A stretch of 64,000 bases of DNA from Holophagae bacterium (lineage in GTDB: Bacteria > Acidobacteriota > Holophagae > Acanthopleuribacterales > Acanthopleuribacteraceae), in contig JAJCXM010000008.1 of the NCBI GenBank assembly GCA_029263455.1, positions 248,001 to 312,000 of the forward strand. The letters are read 5' to 3'. This document shows, piece by piece, positions 1 through 8,384 of this stretch. The number at the start of each line of letters is the position of its first letter. The first letter of the stretch is position 1. Below the pieces are notes generated by a model that saw nothing but the letters and a program-made list of their open reading frames with translations, did not search any database and had not been told where the DNA came from. The position numbers and the translations under genes were made by a program.

Positions 1-300
1 ATCGTCAACAAGATGCAGGGGCGAAGCAATGAAACCGAAGTTTTTATAGTGGCCTTGCGTGTCTAGCGCGGGCGTCAACGGTGTGATGCATTGTTCCAGC
101 GATATACGTTTGCGAAAGAAGTGATATAAGTCATATGCGACAGGCGATTCTATGACGCTGCGTACCGAAGAGGTACCCGTATCTAGATCAACCAATATCG
201 TCCGTCCAAAGCGCGACAACGATAGGGCGAGGTTAATGGCGAATGTCGTTTTGCCGACACCGCCTTTTCCTGAAGATATCGGAATGATCCGCTTCTGCAT
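1..300 (-). CDS. ParA/MinD-like P-loop ATPase (partial, C-terminus outside window)
   Basis: The first 100 residues are visible, reading leftwards from ATG at 300 and running off the window edge without a stop. The protein opens MQKRIIPISSGKGGVGKTTF, which contains the deviant Walker A motif KGGVGKTT of the ParA/MinD family, followed by VDLDTGTSS (Walker A' region). Members bind ATP as sandwich dimers and position plasmids, chromosomes, flagella or chemoreceptors. Which of these applies cannot be told from the N-terminus. It is transcribed divergently from the PP2C-like gene starting at 491, with a 190-base gap. The family call is firm; the role is unknown. Confidence 0.88.
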   Translation of the reverse strand, partial: MQKRIIPISSGKGGVGKTTFAINLALSLSRFGRTILVDLDTGTSSVRSVIESPVAYDLYHFFRKRISLEQCITPLTPALDTQGHYKNFGFIASPLHLVDD

Positions 301-490
301 TCGTCGGTCGCCTCAAACCTCTCAGAGATAGGGCTTTGCATGACTGTTAAGGCCCAAATCTTAACATGATGTTATCTGTGAACGTGAAGTTTGAAGCCAG
401 ATTTTGCTTGAAATGACGCATGTGCTGGCGTGTCAAACATTCAATGCATAGAATATGAGAGCCGCTTAGCGGTAGAATTAGGCGTGAGCT

Positions 491-1609
491 ATGAATATTC
501 TACGAAGCCTTAAAACCATGGTAACGCGTATGGGCTCTGAGAAGAGTGCTGCTGGCGTCCCAGAAACCCAGGTCTTTCACTCCATTGCCGGTGATGGCCT
601 CGTCATTGATGGTGAAGGATGTTTGTCGTTAAAGGCGATGACCTATCAATTCCAATTTGGTGATGGACTAGCTGTTGGCGCTGCAGCGACTGATTTGGGC
701 ATGGGCAAATCGCCTAGTGAAGACGCGGTGGTCGTCGTTCCTAATGCGTCATTTGCAGCCGTCATTGATGGCGTTGGTGGCTATTGGGGCGGTTATCAGG
801 CGGCCCGTTTTTTTGGCGAAGGGTTTCGACGTTTTCCTGCCGATTTTGACAAAGCCATTAATCATGCTCAATCACGGCTAAAAGATATGCGCTTCGAAGA
901 TAGCCTAAAGCTGTATGGAAGTAGTGCCTGTTTCATTTCGGCTCGGGTTTATGAGCAGGGACAGTCGCAGATGTTAGAGGTTGGGCAATGTGGCGATTGC
1001 CGTATCATTCTGTTTAGAAAGAACGGCGATGTGATTGAGTCAGAGGATGAATCTTACGTAAATGACTTGGTGCAGAAAGAGCTTATTTCACCTGACCAGG
1101 CCACGTATCACGAAATGCGTAATCGCATCACTAATTCCCTGCGCTTGGCGTTCAAGAATGAGGTCACTATCAACCCTGGTTTTCGGGTGAATGGTGAACC
1201 GAATAAACTGACGCTTCCGTTTGAAGTCTACTCCGGCGATCGACTGTGTTTACTATCTGACGGTGTAGGCGACAATCTAACGCCCTTAGAGATTCGCAAA
1301 GCGATCGCAGATAAGACACCAGCCGAGGCCGTTGCAGAAATTTCAGACATTACTTCGAAACGGATGGCTGACGGTTCCTCTATCGTTGAAAACTTGATTC
1401 GAAACTATTTGCGTGCTCACGAGAAACTGGAAAGCGAATCCAGCTTAACGAAAGCCATGACCAAGATTCGCGATAACTCTAGTCAATACCACTGGCTTTT
1501 TAACGCAATCTTCCAACGCGCGCGCCATGCATTTGGGCGTTTTCCAGATGGCTACGTCAGCAAACCTAGTCGAGACAATCGCGCTTTAGTCATCATTGAT
1601 TTTCTTTAG
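491..1609 (+). CDS. PP2C-family (PPM) protein serine/threonine phosphatase
   Basis: A 372-residue soluble protein with the PPM phosphatase motifs in order. These are SEDA near residue 77, DGVGG near residue 93 (metal-binding Asp-Gly), LLSDGVGD near residue 255, and a terminal RDNRALVII motif whose Asp normally completes the two-metal centre. Such enzymes remove phosphate from Ser/Thr. About 75 extra residues separate the SDG motif from the last Asp motif, more than in minimal PP2Cs, and about 60 residues precede the domain. No membrane segment is visible. Two Ser/Thr kinases lie elsewhere in this window and are possible antagonistic partners, but that is inference. Confidence 0.85.
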   Translation: MNILRSLKTMVTRMGSEKSAAGVPETQVFHSIAGDGLVIDGEGCLSLKAMTYQFQFGDGLAVGAAATDLGMGKSPSEDAVVVVPNASFAAVIDGVGGYWGGYQAARFFGEGFRRFPADFDKAINHAQSRLKDMRFEDSLKLYGSSACFISARVYEQGQSQMLEVGQCGDCRIILFRKNGDVIESEDESYVNDLVQKELISPDQATYHEMRNRITNSLRLAFKNEVTINPGFRVNGEPNKLTLPFEVYSGDRLCLLSDGVGDNLTPLEIRKAIADKTPAEAVAEISDITSKRMADGSSIVENLIRNYLRAHEKLESESSLTKAMTKIRDNSSQYHWLFNAIFQRARHAFGRFPDGYVSKPSRDNRALVIIDFL

Positions 1610-1621
1610 ATCAGGCGATCA

Positions 1622-2560
1622 CTAGTTTTTTCGATGAGTTGTAGATTGTCTGGGATCTGAATGTTCCCAATCAGCAAGGACAGCTCGCAAAGCCGCAATG
1701 AATGCCAAGGGTTGATCTAAGATGAGGTGGTGATGGGCTTGCGGGATTTCGATGAGTGGCGCCGAACGGTTGAGGTTCTCGTACATGAATCGCCCTGTTT
1801 CTGGCGGTACGACGGTGGAGAATTCGCCACGCATCATAGCGATTCGACAGGTGACACGAGGTAGGAATTCGGCCAAGGGTTCACGCGTATAGTTAACGAA
1901 AATATTGGGGTCGAATTTCCAAGTCCAGCCATTTTCGACCTGTTTGAGTGAGGTTTTCGCGATGTGGTCGATAATGTATGAGTTTTCGCATGGCTGATTA
2001 GGCACCAACCGAAAACGTTTCAAGGCTTCCTCGAGTGTTGGATAAACCTTAGCACTGCGAAAACTACGGCCATATTGGCCTTCACGCGATTCTGGATCTT
2101 GTTTTCTGACTGGTGAATCAACAATGATTGCGCCTTTGAGTAGCTCGCCATGTGTGGCTGCCGCGGCTAGACTTACCAATCCGCCCATGCTGTGTCCTAC
2201 GAAAATGGGAGCGCTCTTGAACCCGGCGTTTTGGCTGACAGCTAAAGCATCCGTAGCAAAGGTTGATATCGCATAGTGTGGCCGGTGGTCAGACTCGCCG
2301 TGACCAGAAAGATCTAACGCTACAACGTAGTATTGCTGCATCAACAGGGGAGCTAGAAATGTCCACCAGTGCGCATGCGCGCCGCCACCGTGGACTAGCA
2401 ATAGACCGGGTAGATTTGGGTTTCCCCAGGTTCGGTAATGAAGGCGAATGCCTTGGTGATCTAACTGGTGAGATTCGAAGGGCGTCGCGATTGCGGTTTG
2501 AAACCAGGCTGGGCAAGATTGCGTCAAGTCTGAGCACCTCCTAAATGAGCAAGCATTCAT
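1622..2560 (-). CDS. alpha/beta hydrolase
   Basis: A 312-residue alpha/beta-hydrolase-fold protein. LLVHGGGAHAHWW supplies the oxyanion-hole HG motif, LDLSGHGESD follows, and GHSMGG near residue 142 is the nucleophile elbow with the catalytic Ser. A late HHH near residue 277 (QAHHHLILDQP) fits the catalytic His. There is no signal peptide, so it is probably cytoplasmic. The substrate cannot be deduced; the family includes esterases, haloalkane dehalogenases and C-C hydrolases. The first ~30 residues before the fold are poorly typical, so the true start could lie further in. It converges on the PP2C-like gene with a 12-base gap. Confidence 0.85.
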   Translation of the reverse strand: MNACSFRRCSDLTQSCPAWFQTAIATPFESHQLDHQGIRLHYRTWGNPNLPGLLLVHGGGAHAHWWTFLAPLLMQQYYVVALDLSGHGESDHRPHYAISTFATDALAVSQNAGFKSAPIFVGHSMGGLVSLAAAATHGELLKGAIIVDSPVRKQDPESREGQYGRSFRSAKVYPTLEEALKRFRLVPNQPCENSYIIDHIAKTSLKQVENGWTWKFDPNIFVNYTREPLAEFLPRVTCRIAMMRGEFSTVVPPETGRFMYENLNRSAPLIEIPQAHHHLILDQPLAFIAALRAVLADWEHSDPRQSTTHRKN

Positions 2561-2640
2561 TTAAACATAAGCGCTAGTCGTGAGCGTAACTTTCCTGTCC
2601 TAAGAACCCCATTTGTAACGCTGGTGTATGCTTGATTGCC

Positions 2641-3222
2641 ATGAACTATTTGGCCCATGCTTTTTTGGCTTCGTTTGACGACGAACTCATGGTCGGTGGC
2701 CTACTGGCCGACTTTGTTACCGGGTTGCAAGCAAGGAGCCTGAAGCCCAATGTTCAATTGGGTGTGAAACTGCATCATCATTTAGATCGCTTTACCGATT
2801 GTCATTCCGTTACCAAAATAGTTACGTCATGGTTTCGACCGCAATTTGCTCGCTATGCTGTGGTTCTTAGCGATGTCGCTTATGACTATGCGCTTGCGAA
2901 TCAATTCTCGGCATGGACATCCACGCCTTTGAGCGATTTTGCGCGCCAAGTATATGCAAGTCTCGAAGCATCCCAGCCGCTGCCTGAGAGAATGGCGCGC
3001 GTTTTCCCTTATATGAAGAATCAGGATTGGCTCAGCAGTTATGCAGACATCCGAGGCATCGAAAGCGCCCTAAACCGCATGCAACGTCGGGTGTCGAAAC
3101 CTGTACGTCTTGTGAATGCGGCACCGATCATGTTGCAGCGCAGCGCTGAGCTGACCGATCTGTTCGAAACCTTTTTCACCGATGTACAAGCCGAAACACG
3201 TCGCTTCTTGCAAATTGATTGA
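2641..3222 (+). CDS. acyl carrier protein phosphodiesterase (AcpH-like)
   Basis: A 193-residue protein starting MNYLAHAFLA, the typical N-terminus of the AcpH family; an in-frame start three codons upstream is less likely. GLLADFVTG and the GVKLHHHLDRFTDCH stretch match the conserved helices and metal-binding His/Asp residues. AcpH removes the 4'-phosphopantetheine group from holo-ACP and has an HD-like fold. Length agrees with the E. coli enzyme (about 193 aa). No fatty-acid genes are adjacent; the neighbour downstream is a fatty acid hydroxylase-type protein 31 bases away, so the two may share a transcript. Confidence 0.82.
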   Translation: MNYLAHAFLASFDDELMVGGLLADFVTGLQARSLKPNVQLGVKLHHHLDRFTDCHSVTKIVTSWFRPQFARYAVVLSDVAYDYALANQFSAWTSTPLSDFARQVYASLEASQPLPERMARVFPYMKNQDWLSSYADIRGIESALNRMQRRVSKPVRLVNAAPIMLQRSAELTDLFETFFTDVQAETRRFLQID

Positions 3223-3253
3223 TGCGAATGCTGCTAGCGTCTAATCTAATTCT

Positions 3254-4129
3254 ATGAATGAATATGTGGTTCTCTTCAAAGATGCCTTCTTGGGCTATGC
3301 TCGTTATTTAGGTCACGAAATCAGCCACCCTCATATCAAGAATTATGTCTATTGGCTTATTGCCATATCTGTCGTTGTTTATATGCTTGAGGTCTTCCGA
3401 CCCTGGCGAAAAGAGCAGTCGCGTATTCGGCGTGATTTTTGGCTTGACGCCTTCTACATGTTCTTCAATTTCTTCTTGTTTTCTTTAATTGGCTATCACG
3501 CACTCAGTCAGGTAGTGGGACACGCCTTTCAGCAGCTTTACGAACAGCTTGGATTTGATCCGGTCGTCATTTTGGATGTCTCGGCATGGTCACCCGCCGC
3601 ACAATTGATCGTCTTATTCATATTACGCGATTTCATACATTGGAATGTGCATCGCTTACTACATCGTGTGCCTCTATTTTGGCAGTTTCATAAAGTCCAT
3701 CACTCGGTCCGTGAAATGGGATTCGCCGCTCATTTACGCTACCATTGGATGGAGACAATCTTATACCGAACGTTGGAATTCATCCCTCTGGCTTTGATAG
3801 GGTTTGGTCTTCGAGAATTCATCCTGGTGCACTTATTTGCGCTTACTATTGGCCACTTGAATCATGCCAATTTTGTGTTGCCAATGGGTCCCTTCAAGTA
3901 TCTATTCAACTCAGCACAGATGCATATTTGGCATCATGCTAAGGAATTACCGCCGGATAAGCCCTATGGAATTAACTACGGCATTAGCTTGTCCTGTTGG
4001 GACTATATGTTTGGATCTGCCGTCATTCCCCATGTTGGCCGTGATATCGAACTGGGCTTTGCAGAAGTTGAAACATTCCCCAAACCTATTTGGCGCCAAT
4101 GGTTGTGGCCGTGGTGGAAAAAAGACTGA
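3254..4129 (+). CDS. sterol desaturase / fatty acid hydroxylase family membrane protein
   Basis: A 291-residue integral membrane protein with the diiron His motifs of the fatty acid hydroxylase superfamily. These are HWNVHRLLH near residue 129, HKVHH near 146, an isolated HLNH near 195, and HIWHH near 223. About four hydrophobic segments flank the motifs. Members hydroxylate or desaturate lipids with O2 at a non-heme diiron centre; the bacterial substrate here is unknown. Its stop codon lies a single base from the stop of the convergent ctaB gene. Confidence 0.87.
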   Translation: MNEYVVLFKDAFLGYARYLGHEISHPHIKNYVYWLIAISVVVYMLEVFRPWRKEQSRIRRDFWLDAFYMFFNFFLFSLIGYHALSQVVGHAFQQLYEQLGFDPVVILDVSAWSPAAQLIVLFILRDFIHWNVHRLLHRVPLFWQFHKVHHSVREMGFAAHLRYHWMETILYRTLEFIPLALIGFGLREFILVHLFALTIGHLNHANFVLPMGPFKYLFNSAQMHIWHHAKELPPDKPYGINYGISLSCWDYMFGSAVIPHVGRDIELGFAEVETFPKPIWRQWLWPWWKKD

Positions 4130-4130
4130 G

Positions 4131-5000
4131 TTAGGGCGAGTAAGTCAACCAGGTGTCCACAAACATGGCGATCATCAATAGGGGAAGGTAGGCGGACAAA
4201 GACACGAAAAACCGCCGAGCATGACGATCGTTTTCGTGCAGAAGATAGGCAATCGCGCCCACCAATAACCAAATACCTAGTACGGCGGCCGCAATCGAAT
4301 ATGTCCAACCAGTCAAACGAAACAAGGTTGGCATTAACGATGTCGGCACAAGAATCACGACATGGACCAACATCTGCCTGGCGGCCGCAAAATTGGAGGC
4401 AATAACGGGCAACTGCCGCATGCCCGCGCGCGCATAATCTTCTCTGTAACGAATGGCAATGATCAGCGCGTGTGGAATCTGCCACAGGAATAGGATGGTG
4501 AAGAGCAACCAAGCCCCAAGTTCCATGCGTCCTTGGCTGCCGATCCATCCCATGATCGGTAACAACGCGCCGGGTATGGCGCCCACAAAACTAGACAAGC
4601 TCGTCGTGTACTTCAACGGCGTGTAGAGGTAGAGATATGAGAACCCGCACAACATAGTGGCAACGCTGCAGCTGGGATTGACCAACAACCACAAAGCTCC
4701 GTACCCCGACAGCATTAAGAGCCAACCGAAAATTAAGGCTTGTTTGGACGTGATTCGTCCCGATGGGATAGGTCGAAATTTTGTTCGCTCCATCAAGGCG
4801 TCACGTTTTCGCTCCAGGTGTTGGTTCAACGCCAGTGATCCGGCTGCAGCTACAGCGGTACCCAACGCCAAATAGGCAAAACTCAACCAATGAATTGACC
4901 GAGTTTCGGCGATCAAGAATCCCAGACAGGTCGTAAATACGATCACAACCAGTGCTCGAGGTTTGGTTAGCTCAAAGTAAGCCTTCAATTTGATCATCAT
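4131..5000 (-). CDS. ctaB: protoheme IX farnesyltransferase (heme O synthase)
   Basis: A 289-residue UbiA-superfamily membrane prenyltransferase. The first substrate-binding region reads ALNQHLERKRDALMERT, where the usual first Asp pair is reduced (ERKRDA instead of ERDxDA), followed by KFRPIPSGR. YTPLKYTTSLSSFVGAIPGA and FLWQIPHALIIAIRYREDYA are the specific heme O synthase signatures. It farnesylates heme b to heme o for terminal oxidases. No oxidase or ctaA gene is adjacent, so it stands apart from the respiratory cluster. A minus-strand terminator-like hairpin sits about 180 bases upstream of its start (5183-5199). Confidence 0.92.
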   Translation of the reverse strand: MMIKLKAYFELTKPRALVVIVFTTCLGFLIAETRSIHWLSFAYLALGTAVAAAGSLALNQHLERKRDALMERTKFRPIPSGRITSKQALIFGWLLMLSGYGALWLLVNPSCSVATMLCGFSYLYLYTPLKYTTSLSSFVGAIPGALLPIMGWIGSQGRMELGAWLLFTILFLWQIPHALIIAIRYREDYARAGMRQLPVIASNFAAARQMLVHVVILVPTSLMPTLFRLTGWTYSIAAAVLGIWLLVGAIAYLLHENDRHARRFFVSLSAYLPLLMIAMFVDTWLTYSP

Positions 5001-5337
5001 GAATGTGTGCCCATTGGCTGCGGTATTCTAGCTTAAAGAGAGCCTGTCTGGGCGTGCGAGTTCAGTGTTTTCCTTTGACGAGCTAGCTGGCTAGGTGCGT
5101 TTCTTTTGATTCTAGCTAGAAGAACGGACTGATTTAAGAGCGAAAAAAGCTAAGCAAGAATCGACGATGCCCGACAAAAAAAGGGGCGCATTGCGCCCCC
5201 TTCAATAAACAAGACGTCATATCGACATCTGTTTGCCACGATTTTATTGTAACTTAAATGTGAAGAATTGAAACAATATGTCAATCACATTGTAGGACCA
5301 GGTGAGAAGTTGGAATTTAGCGCTCTTGAGTTATGCT
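5001..5337. other. divergent intergenic region ctaB / PfkB kinase
   Basis: A 337-base gap between two divergent genes. It must hold both promoters, though I see no clear -35/-10 pair. The one distinct element is the minus-oriented hairpin plus U-tract at 5175-5199. No convincing small ORF was found. Confidence 0.6.
5175..5199 (-). terminator. rho-independent terminator, minus orientation, upstream of ctaB
   Basis: Read on the minus strand, a 7-bp GC stem (GGGGCGC / GCGCCCC, three-base loop) is followed directly by a run of seven or eight U residues. This is the classic intrinsic terminator shape. It does not follow any annotated minus-strand gene, so it either attenuates ctaB or ends a short unannotated RNA. 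Confidence 0.75.
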
Positions 5338-6279
5338 ATGACAATGATTTATACCCTGACCCTCAATCCTTGTTTGGACCGACATCTAGAAGTTGAAGAC
5401 CTTAAGGTAGACGATGCCAACCGCGTGGCTGAAGAGACGCGCTATCCGGCAGGTAAAGGGATCGACGTGTCAGTGGTGATCGCCGAGCTTGGCGGTAAGT
5501 CAACGGCGCTAGGATTTGTGGGTGGATTTGCTGGATTAGAGCTTGAGGGCATGCTCGTTAATCGCGGTGTGCACTGTGAGTTCACCCGAATTTCGGGCGA
5601 AACCCGCACCAATGTACATATCTATAACCGACTAAACAAACACCAAACCTCGTTAAATGCTGCGGGACCCATCATTAAGGATGCAGAACTAGGCGCTCTG
5701 TGTTTCGCGGTTCGTAATCTTGATCCGAAAGCTCGATTCATGGCATTGAGTGGGAGTGTTCCCCGTGGCGTTACGCCTGCAATCTATCAGCAAGTGATTA
5801 CTTGGGCGCGGGAGAATGGGACACAAGTAGCATTAGATTCTGATCGCGACCCATTCAAATTGGGAATCGCCGCTCAGCCATACCTGATCAAACCTAACCT
5901 GCACGAGCTATCTCGGTATTTTGATGAGGACGTGCGCTTGTTGGATGAATCGGCGCTGTACGAACGGTGCGCGCGCTTCTTGGACTTAGGCGTTCAAGTC
6001 GTTGTGCTTTCGATGGGAAAACAAGGACTGCTTGTTCGGTCAAAAGAACATGGTTTTCGCGTTAGAGTGCCAGAGGTCAACGTTCGCTCTACCATCGGCT
6101 CGGGTGATTCCGTGATCGCGGGTATTCTGTATCGTTTGGACAAGCAATCGGACTTGGTCGAAGCCGCCCGTTGGGGCGCTGCATGTGGAACAGCCACGGC
6201 CATGACGCCAGGCACGGCTTTGTGCCGTAAAGAGGACGTCAGCGAACTCTTGAACCAGATAACGGTAGACAGGCTTTGA
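5338..6279 (+). CDS. PfkB-family hexose kinase (1-phosphofructokinase-like)
   Basis: A 313-residue ribokinase-fold sugar kinase. The start MTMIYTLTLNPCLDR at 5338 is preferred because MIYTLTLNP is the usual N-terminus of FruK/LacC/PfkB-type hexose kinases, and the upstream ORF extension is unlike the family. YPAGKGIDVSVVIAELGG matches PfkB signature 1 (normally GGKGxNVA), and STIGSGDSVIAGIL is signature 2 with the catalytic Asp in GSGD. These kinases phosphorylate fructose-1-P, tagatose-6-P or fructose-6-P; the sequence does not decide which. It precedes the two-component pair by 53 bases and may be cotranscribed with it. Confidence 0.87.
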   Translation: MTMIYTLTLNPCLDRHLEVEDLKVDDANRVAEETRYPAGKGIDVSVVIAELGGKSTALGFVGGFAGLELEGMLVNRGVHCEFTRISGETRTNVHIYNRLNKHQTSLNAAGPIIKDAELGALCFAVRNLDPKARFMALSGSVPRGVTPAIYQQVITWARENGTQVALDSDRDPFKLGIAAQPYLIKPNLHELSRYFDEDVRLLDESALYERCARFLDLGVQVVVLSMGKQGLLVRSKEHGFRVRVPEVNVRSTIGSGDSVIAGILYRLDKQSDLVEAARWGAACGTATAMTPGTALCRKEDVSELLNQITVDRL

Positions 6280-6332
6280 TAGCATTTAGGTCCATCCATC
6301 AGTGAGGCTTAGGCACATAACAGTGAGTGAAG

Positions 6333-6992
6333 ATGCGAATCCTATTGGTTGAAGATGATCGAATGATTGGTGAGAGTTTGCAAAAAGGTCTCGCTCACAA
6401 CGGCTATGCGATCGATTGGGTCAGGGACGCAGAGTCGGCTGAATTAGGGCTGTCGGCGCATAGCTACGACTTAATGTTGCTCGATATTGGGCTACCCGGG
6501 AAAAATGGGATTGTGCTCCTGAAAGAGCTGAGACAGAAAAAGTTCACCCTGCCGGTGTTAATGCTTACGGCACGCGATAGTGTGACCGATAAGGTTGTTG
6601 GTTTGGATGCCGGTGCTGATGATTACCTAGTAAAACCGTTTGATTTGGGCGAGCTAGAGGCCCGCATACGAGCGCTCATTAGGCGACACAATGGCCGAAG
6701 TGAACCATTGATGGTGGCGGGCAACATTTCGCTCAACCCATCTACACGAGAAATTTCTGTGGGTGATTGCAAGGCCTTACTCTCAACACGCGAATATGTG
6801 CTCATGGAGGCACTTATGGCTCGCCCTGGCGCTGTTCTTTCCACTAGTCAACTAGAAGACAGGCTATATGGCTGGCGTGACGAGGTGGAAAGCAACACGA
6901 TTGCTGTCCATGTTTATCAGTTACGCAAAAAACTCGGTAAGAGATGCATCATGAATGTCCGCGGTACCGGCTATAAGATCGGAGAAGCATGA
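6333..6992 (+). CDS. OmpR/PhoB-family response regulator (QseB-like)
   Basis: A 219-residue regulator. The receiver domain starts MRILLVEDD (acidic pocket), has the phosphoacceptor Asp in DLMLLDIGLPG near residue 51, and the conserved Lys in DDYLVKPFD. A C-terminal winged helix follows (LSTREYVLMEALMARPGAVLS, then NTIAVHVYQLRKKLG). ATG at 6333 is chosen over an in-frame GTG at 6327 because family members begin MRILLVEDD. Its stop overlaps the kinase start (ATGA), so the pair is translationally coupled. Confidence 0.93.
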   Translation: MRILLVEDDRMIGESLQKGLAHNGYAIDWVRDAESAELGLSAHSYDLMLLDIGLPGKNGIVLLKELRQKKFTLPVLMLTARDSVTDKVVGLDAGADDYLVKPFDLGELEARIRALIRRHNGRSEPLMVAGNISLNPSTREISVGDCKALLSTREYVLMEALMARPGAVLSTSQLEDRLYGWRDEVESNTIAVHVYQLRKKLGKRCIMNVRGTGYKIGEA

Positions 6993-8317
6993 AACATTCT
7001 ATACGTCGTCATTTGCTTACTTACCTGGCCTTGGCTTTGACGGTAAGTTCTGTGTTGATTGGTACCTTAACCTACAAGGTTGTGAGTGACGAAATCGAGG
7101 AATGGTTTGATGAGAACATGCGACAAGTGGCTCAGGCTTTGTCGGCTAAATGGGACCAGAACGCCATTTCCCAGACCTTGGTAGATGATCACAGAACCAT
7201 AACTCAGGAAGAAGTGTTTTTGATCCAAATTTGGGGAAAAGGCCAGTTGCCGATATACACGTCTCATCCTTCTTTAAGTGTCTCTCGTCACTTGGCTTCC
7301 GGTTTCGGGCAAACAAACCTGCAAGGGTCTACATGGCGCTACTACAGCCAAACAACCGATGGCGTCACAGTTCAGGTATCGCATCCATTATCCGAGCGTG
7401 AAGTAGCCAAGTGGGAGGTCGCCTCCAGGTTCCTTATTCCGCTGTTGTTACAGTTTCCTTTGCTTGGATTATTTATATGGATCACAGTCAGAAAAGGTTT
7501 AAAGCCGCTTGATGTGGTTTCAGCCGACATCGAAAAGCGGGGCTCAGACGCGATGCATCCATTGCCGTTTGAAGACATCCCTTCGGAAATCAGGCCACTG
7601 GTCAATGCCCTAAATGATCTTTTACAGCGGCTAGATGAAGCGCTACAGGCTCAACGCCGCTTTACCGCAGATGCAGCCCATGAGCTTCGCACACCTTTGA
7701 CGGCTGTTCAGTTACAACTTGATGTACTGAAGCGATGCCGATCTGAAGAGGAAACCGCGGATGCCATGGATAAGCTGAGCCGCGGGGTAAAGAGAAGCGT
7801 AGAGTTGGTGCGCCAATTATTGACGCTGGCCCGCCAGGATCCTGGATCAAACAAACAGGTAGATATCCAGGTTGATCTTGTGTCATTGGTCGAGGATCAA
7901 TTGAATCAATGTCGCGAAAGGGCGACCCAAAAAGGCATTGTAATGAGCTTCATGCATGCCAAATCACACGTTTCAATCATGGGAAACCCAAAGCCCCTAG
8001 GGATTATGCTAGAGAACCTTTTGGATAATTGTTTGCGCTACACGCCCGAACAGGGGCGTGTCGAAGTTAATCTATCAGAGCAAAAGGGCACGGTTGTTAT
8101 ACAGATTAGAGATAATGGACCAGGTATCCCTGAAAACGAAATGGCGCACGTCTTTGAGCGTTTCTATCGGGTCAATGGGACTGACGAACCGGGCAACGGC
8201 TTGGGCTTGGCGATTGTTAAGCAGGTTGCGGAACAACATGGAGCGACGATTATCTTAAGTGATGGTTTGGATGGACGAGGTTTAGCCGTAACCGTGACTT
8301 TTGAGGCCGTCAACTGA
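6989..8317 (+). CDS. sensor histidine kinase (QseC-like)
   Basis: A 442-residue membrane kinase. TM1 lies at about residues 10-30, a periplasmic sensor of about 115 residues follows, and TM2 is near 148-170. Next come a short HAMP-like linker, the H-box FTADAAHELRTPLTAVQ (His near residue 233), the N-box LLDNCLRY, DNGPGIP and NGLGLAIV of the ATPase domain. The short acidic periplasmic start EIEEWFDENM resembles QseC/PmrB-type kinases. It phosphorylates the regulator encoded immediately upstream. The signal is unknown. It converges on the Ser/Thr kinase gene ending at 8385. Confidence 0.93.
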   Translation: MKHSIRRHLLTYLALALTVSSVLIGTLTYKVVSDEIEEWFDENMRQVAQALSAKWDQNAISQTLVDDHRTITQEEVFLIQIWGKGQLPIYTSHPSLSVSRHLASGFGQTNLQGSTWRYYSQTTDGVTVQVSHPLSEREVAKWEVASRFLIPLLLQFPLLGLFIWITVRKGLKPLDVVSADIEKRGSDAMHPLPFEDIPSEIRPLVNALNDLLQRLDEALQAQRRFTADAAHELRTPLTAVQLQLDVLKRCRSEEETADAMDKLSRGVKRSVELVRQLLTLARQDPGSNKQVDIQVDLVSLVEDQLNQCRERATQKGIVMSFMHAKSHVSIMGNPKPLGIMLENLLDNCLRYTPEQGRVEVNLSEQKGTVVIQIRDNGPGIPENEMAHVFERFYRVNGTDEPGNGLGLAIVKQVAEQHGATIILSDGLDGRGLAVTVTFEAVN

Positions 8318-8384
8318 AATGACCGGTGGCTATGATTCAAAACCATATGCTGTTTGACGTCCTGTCGGACGCGATGGTTGTATT

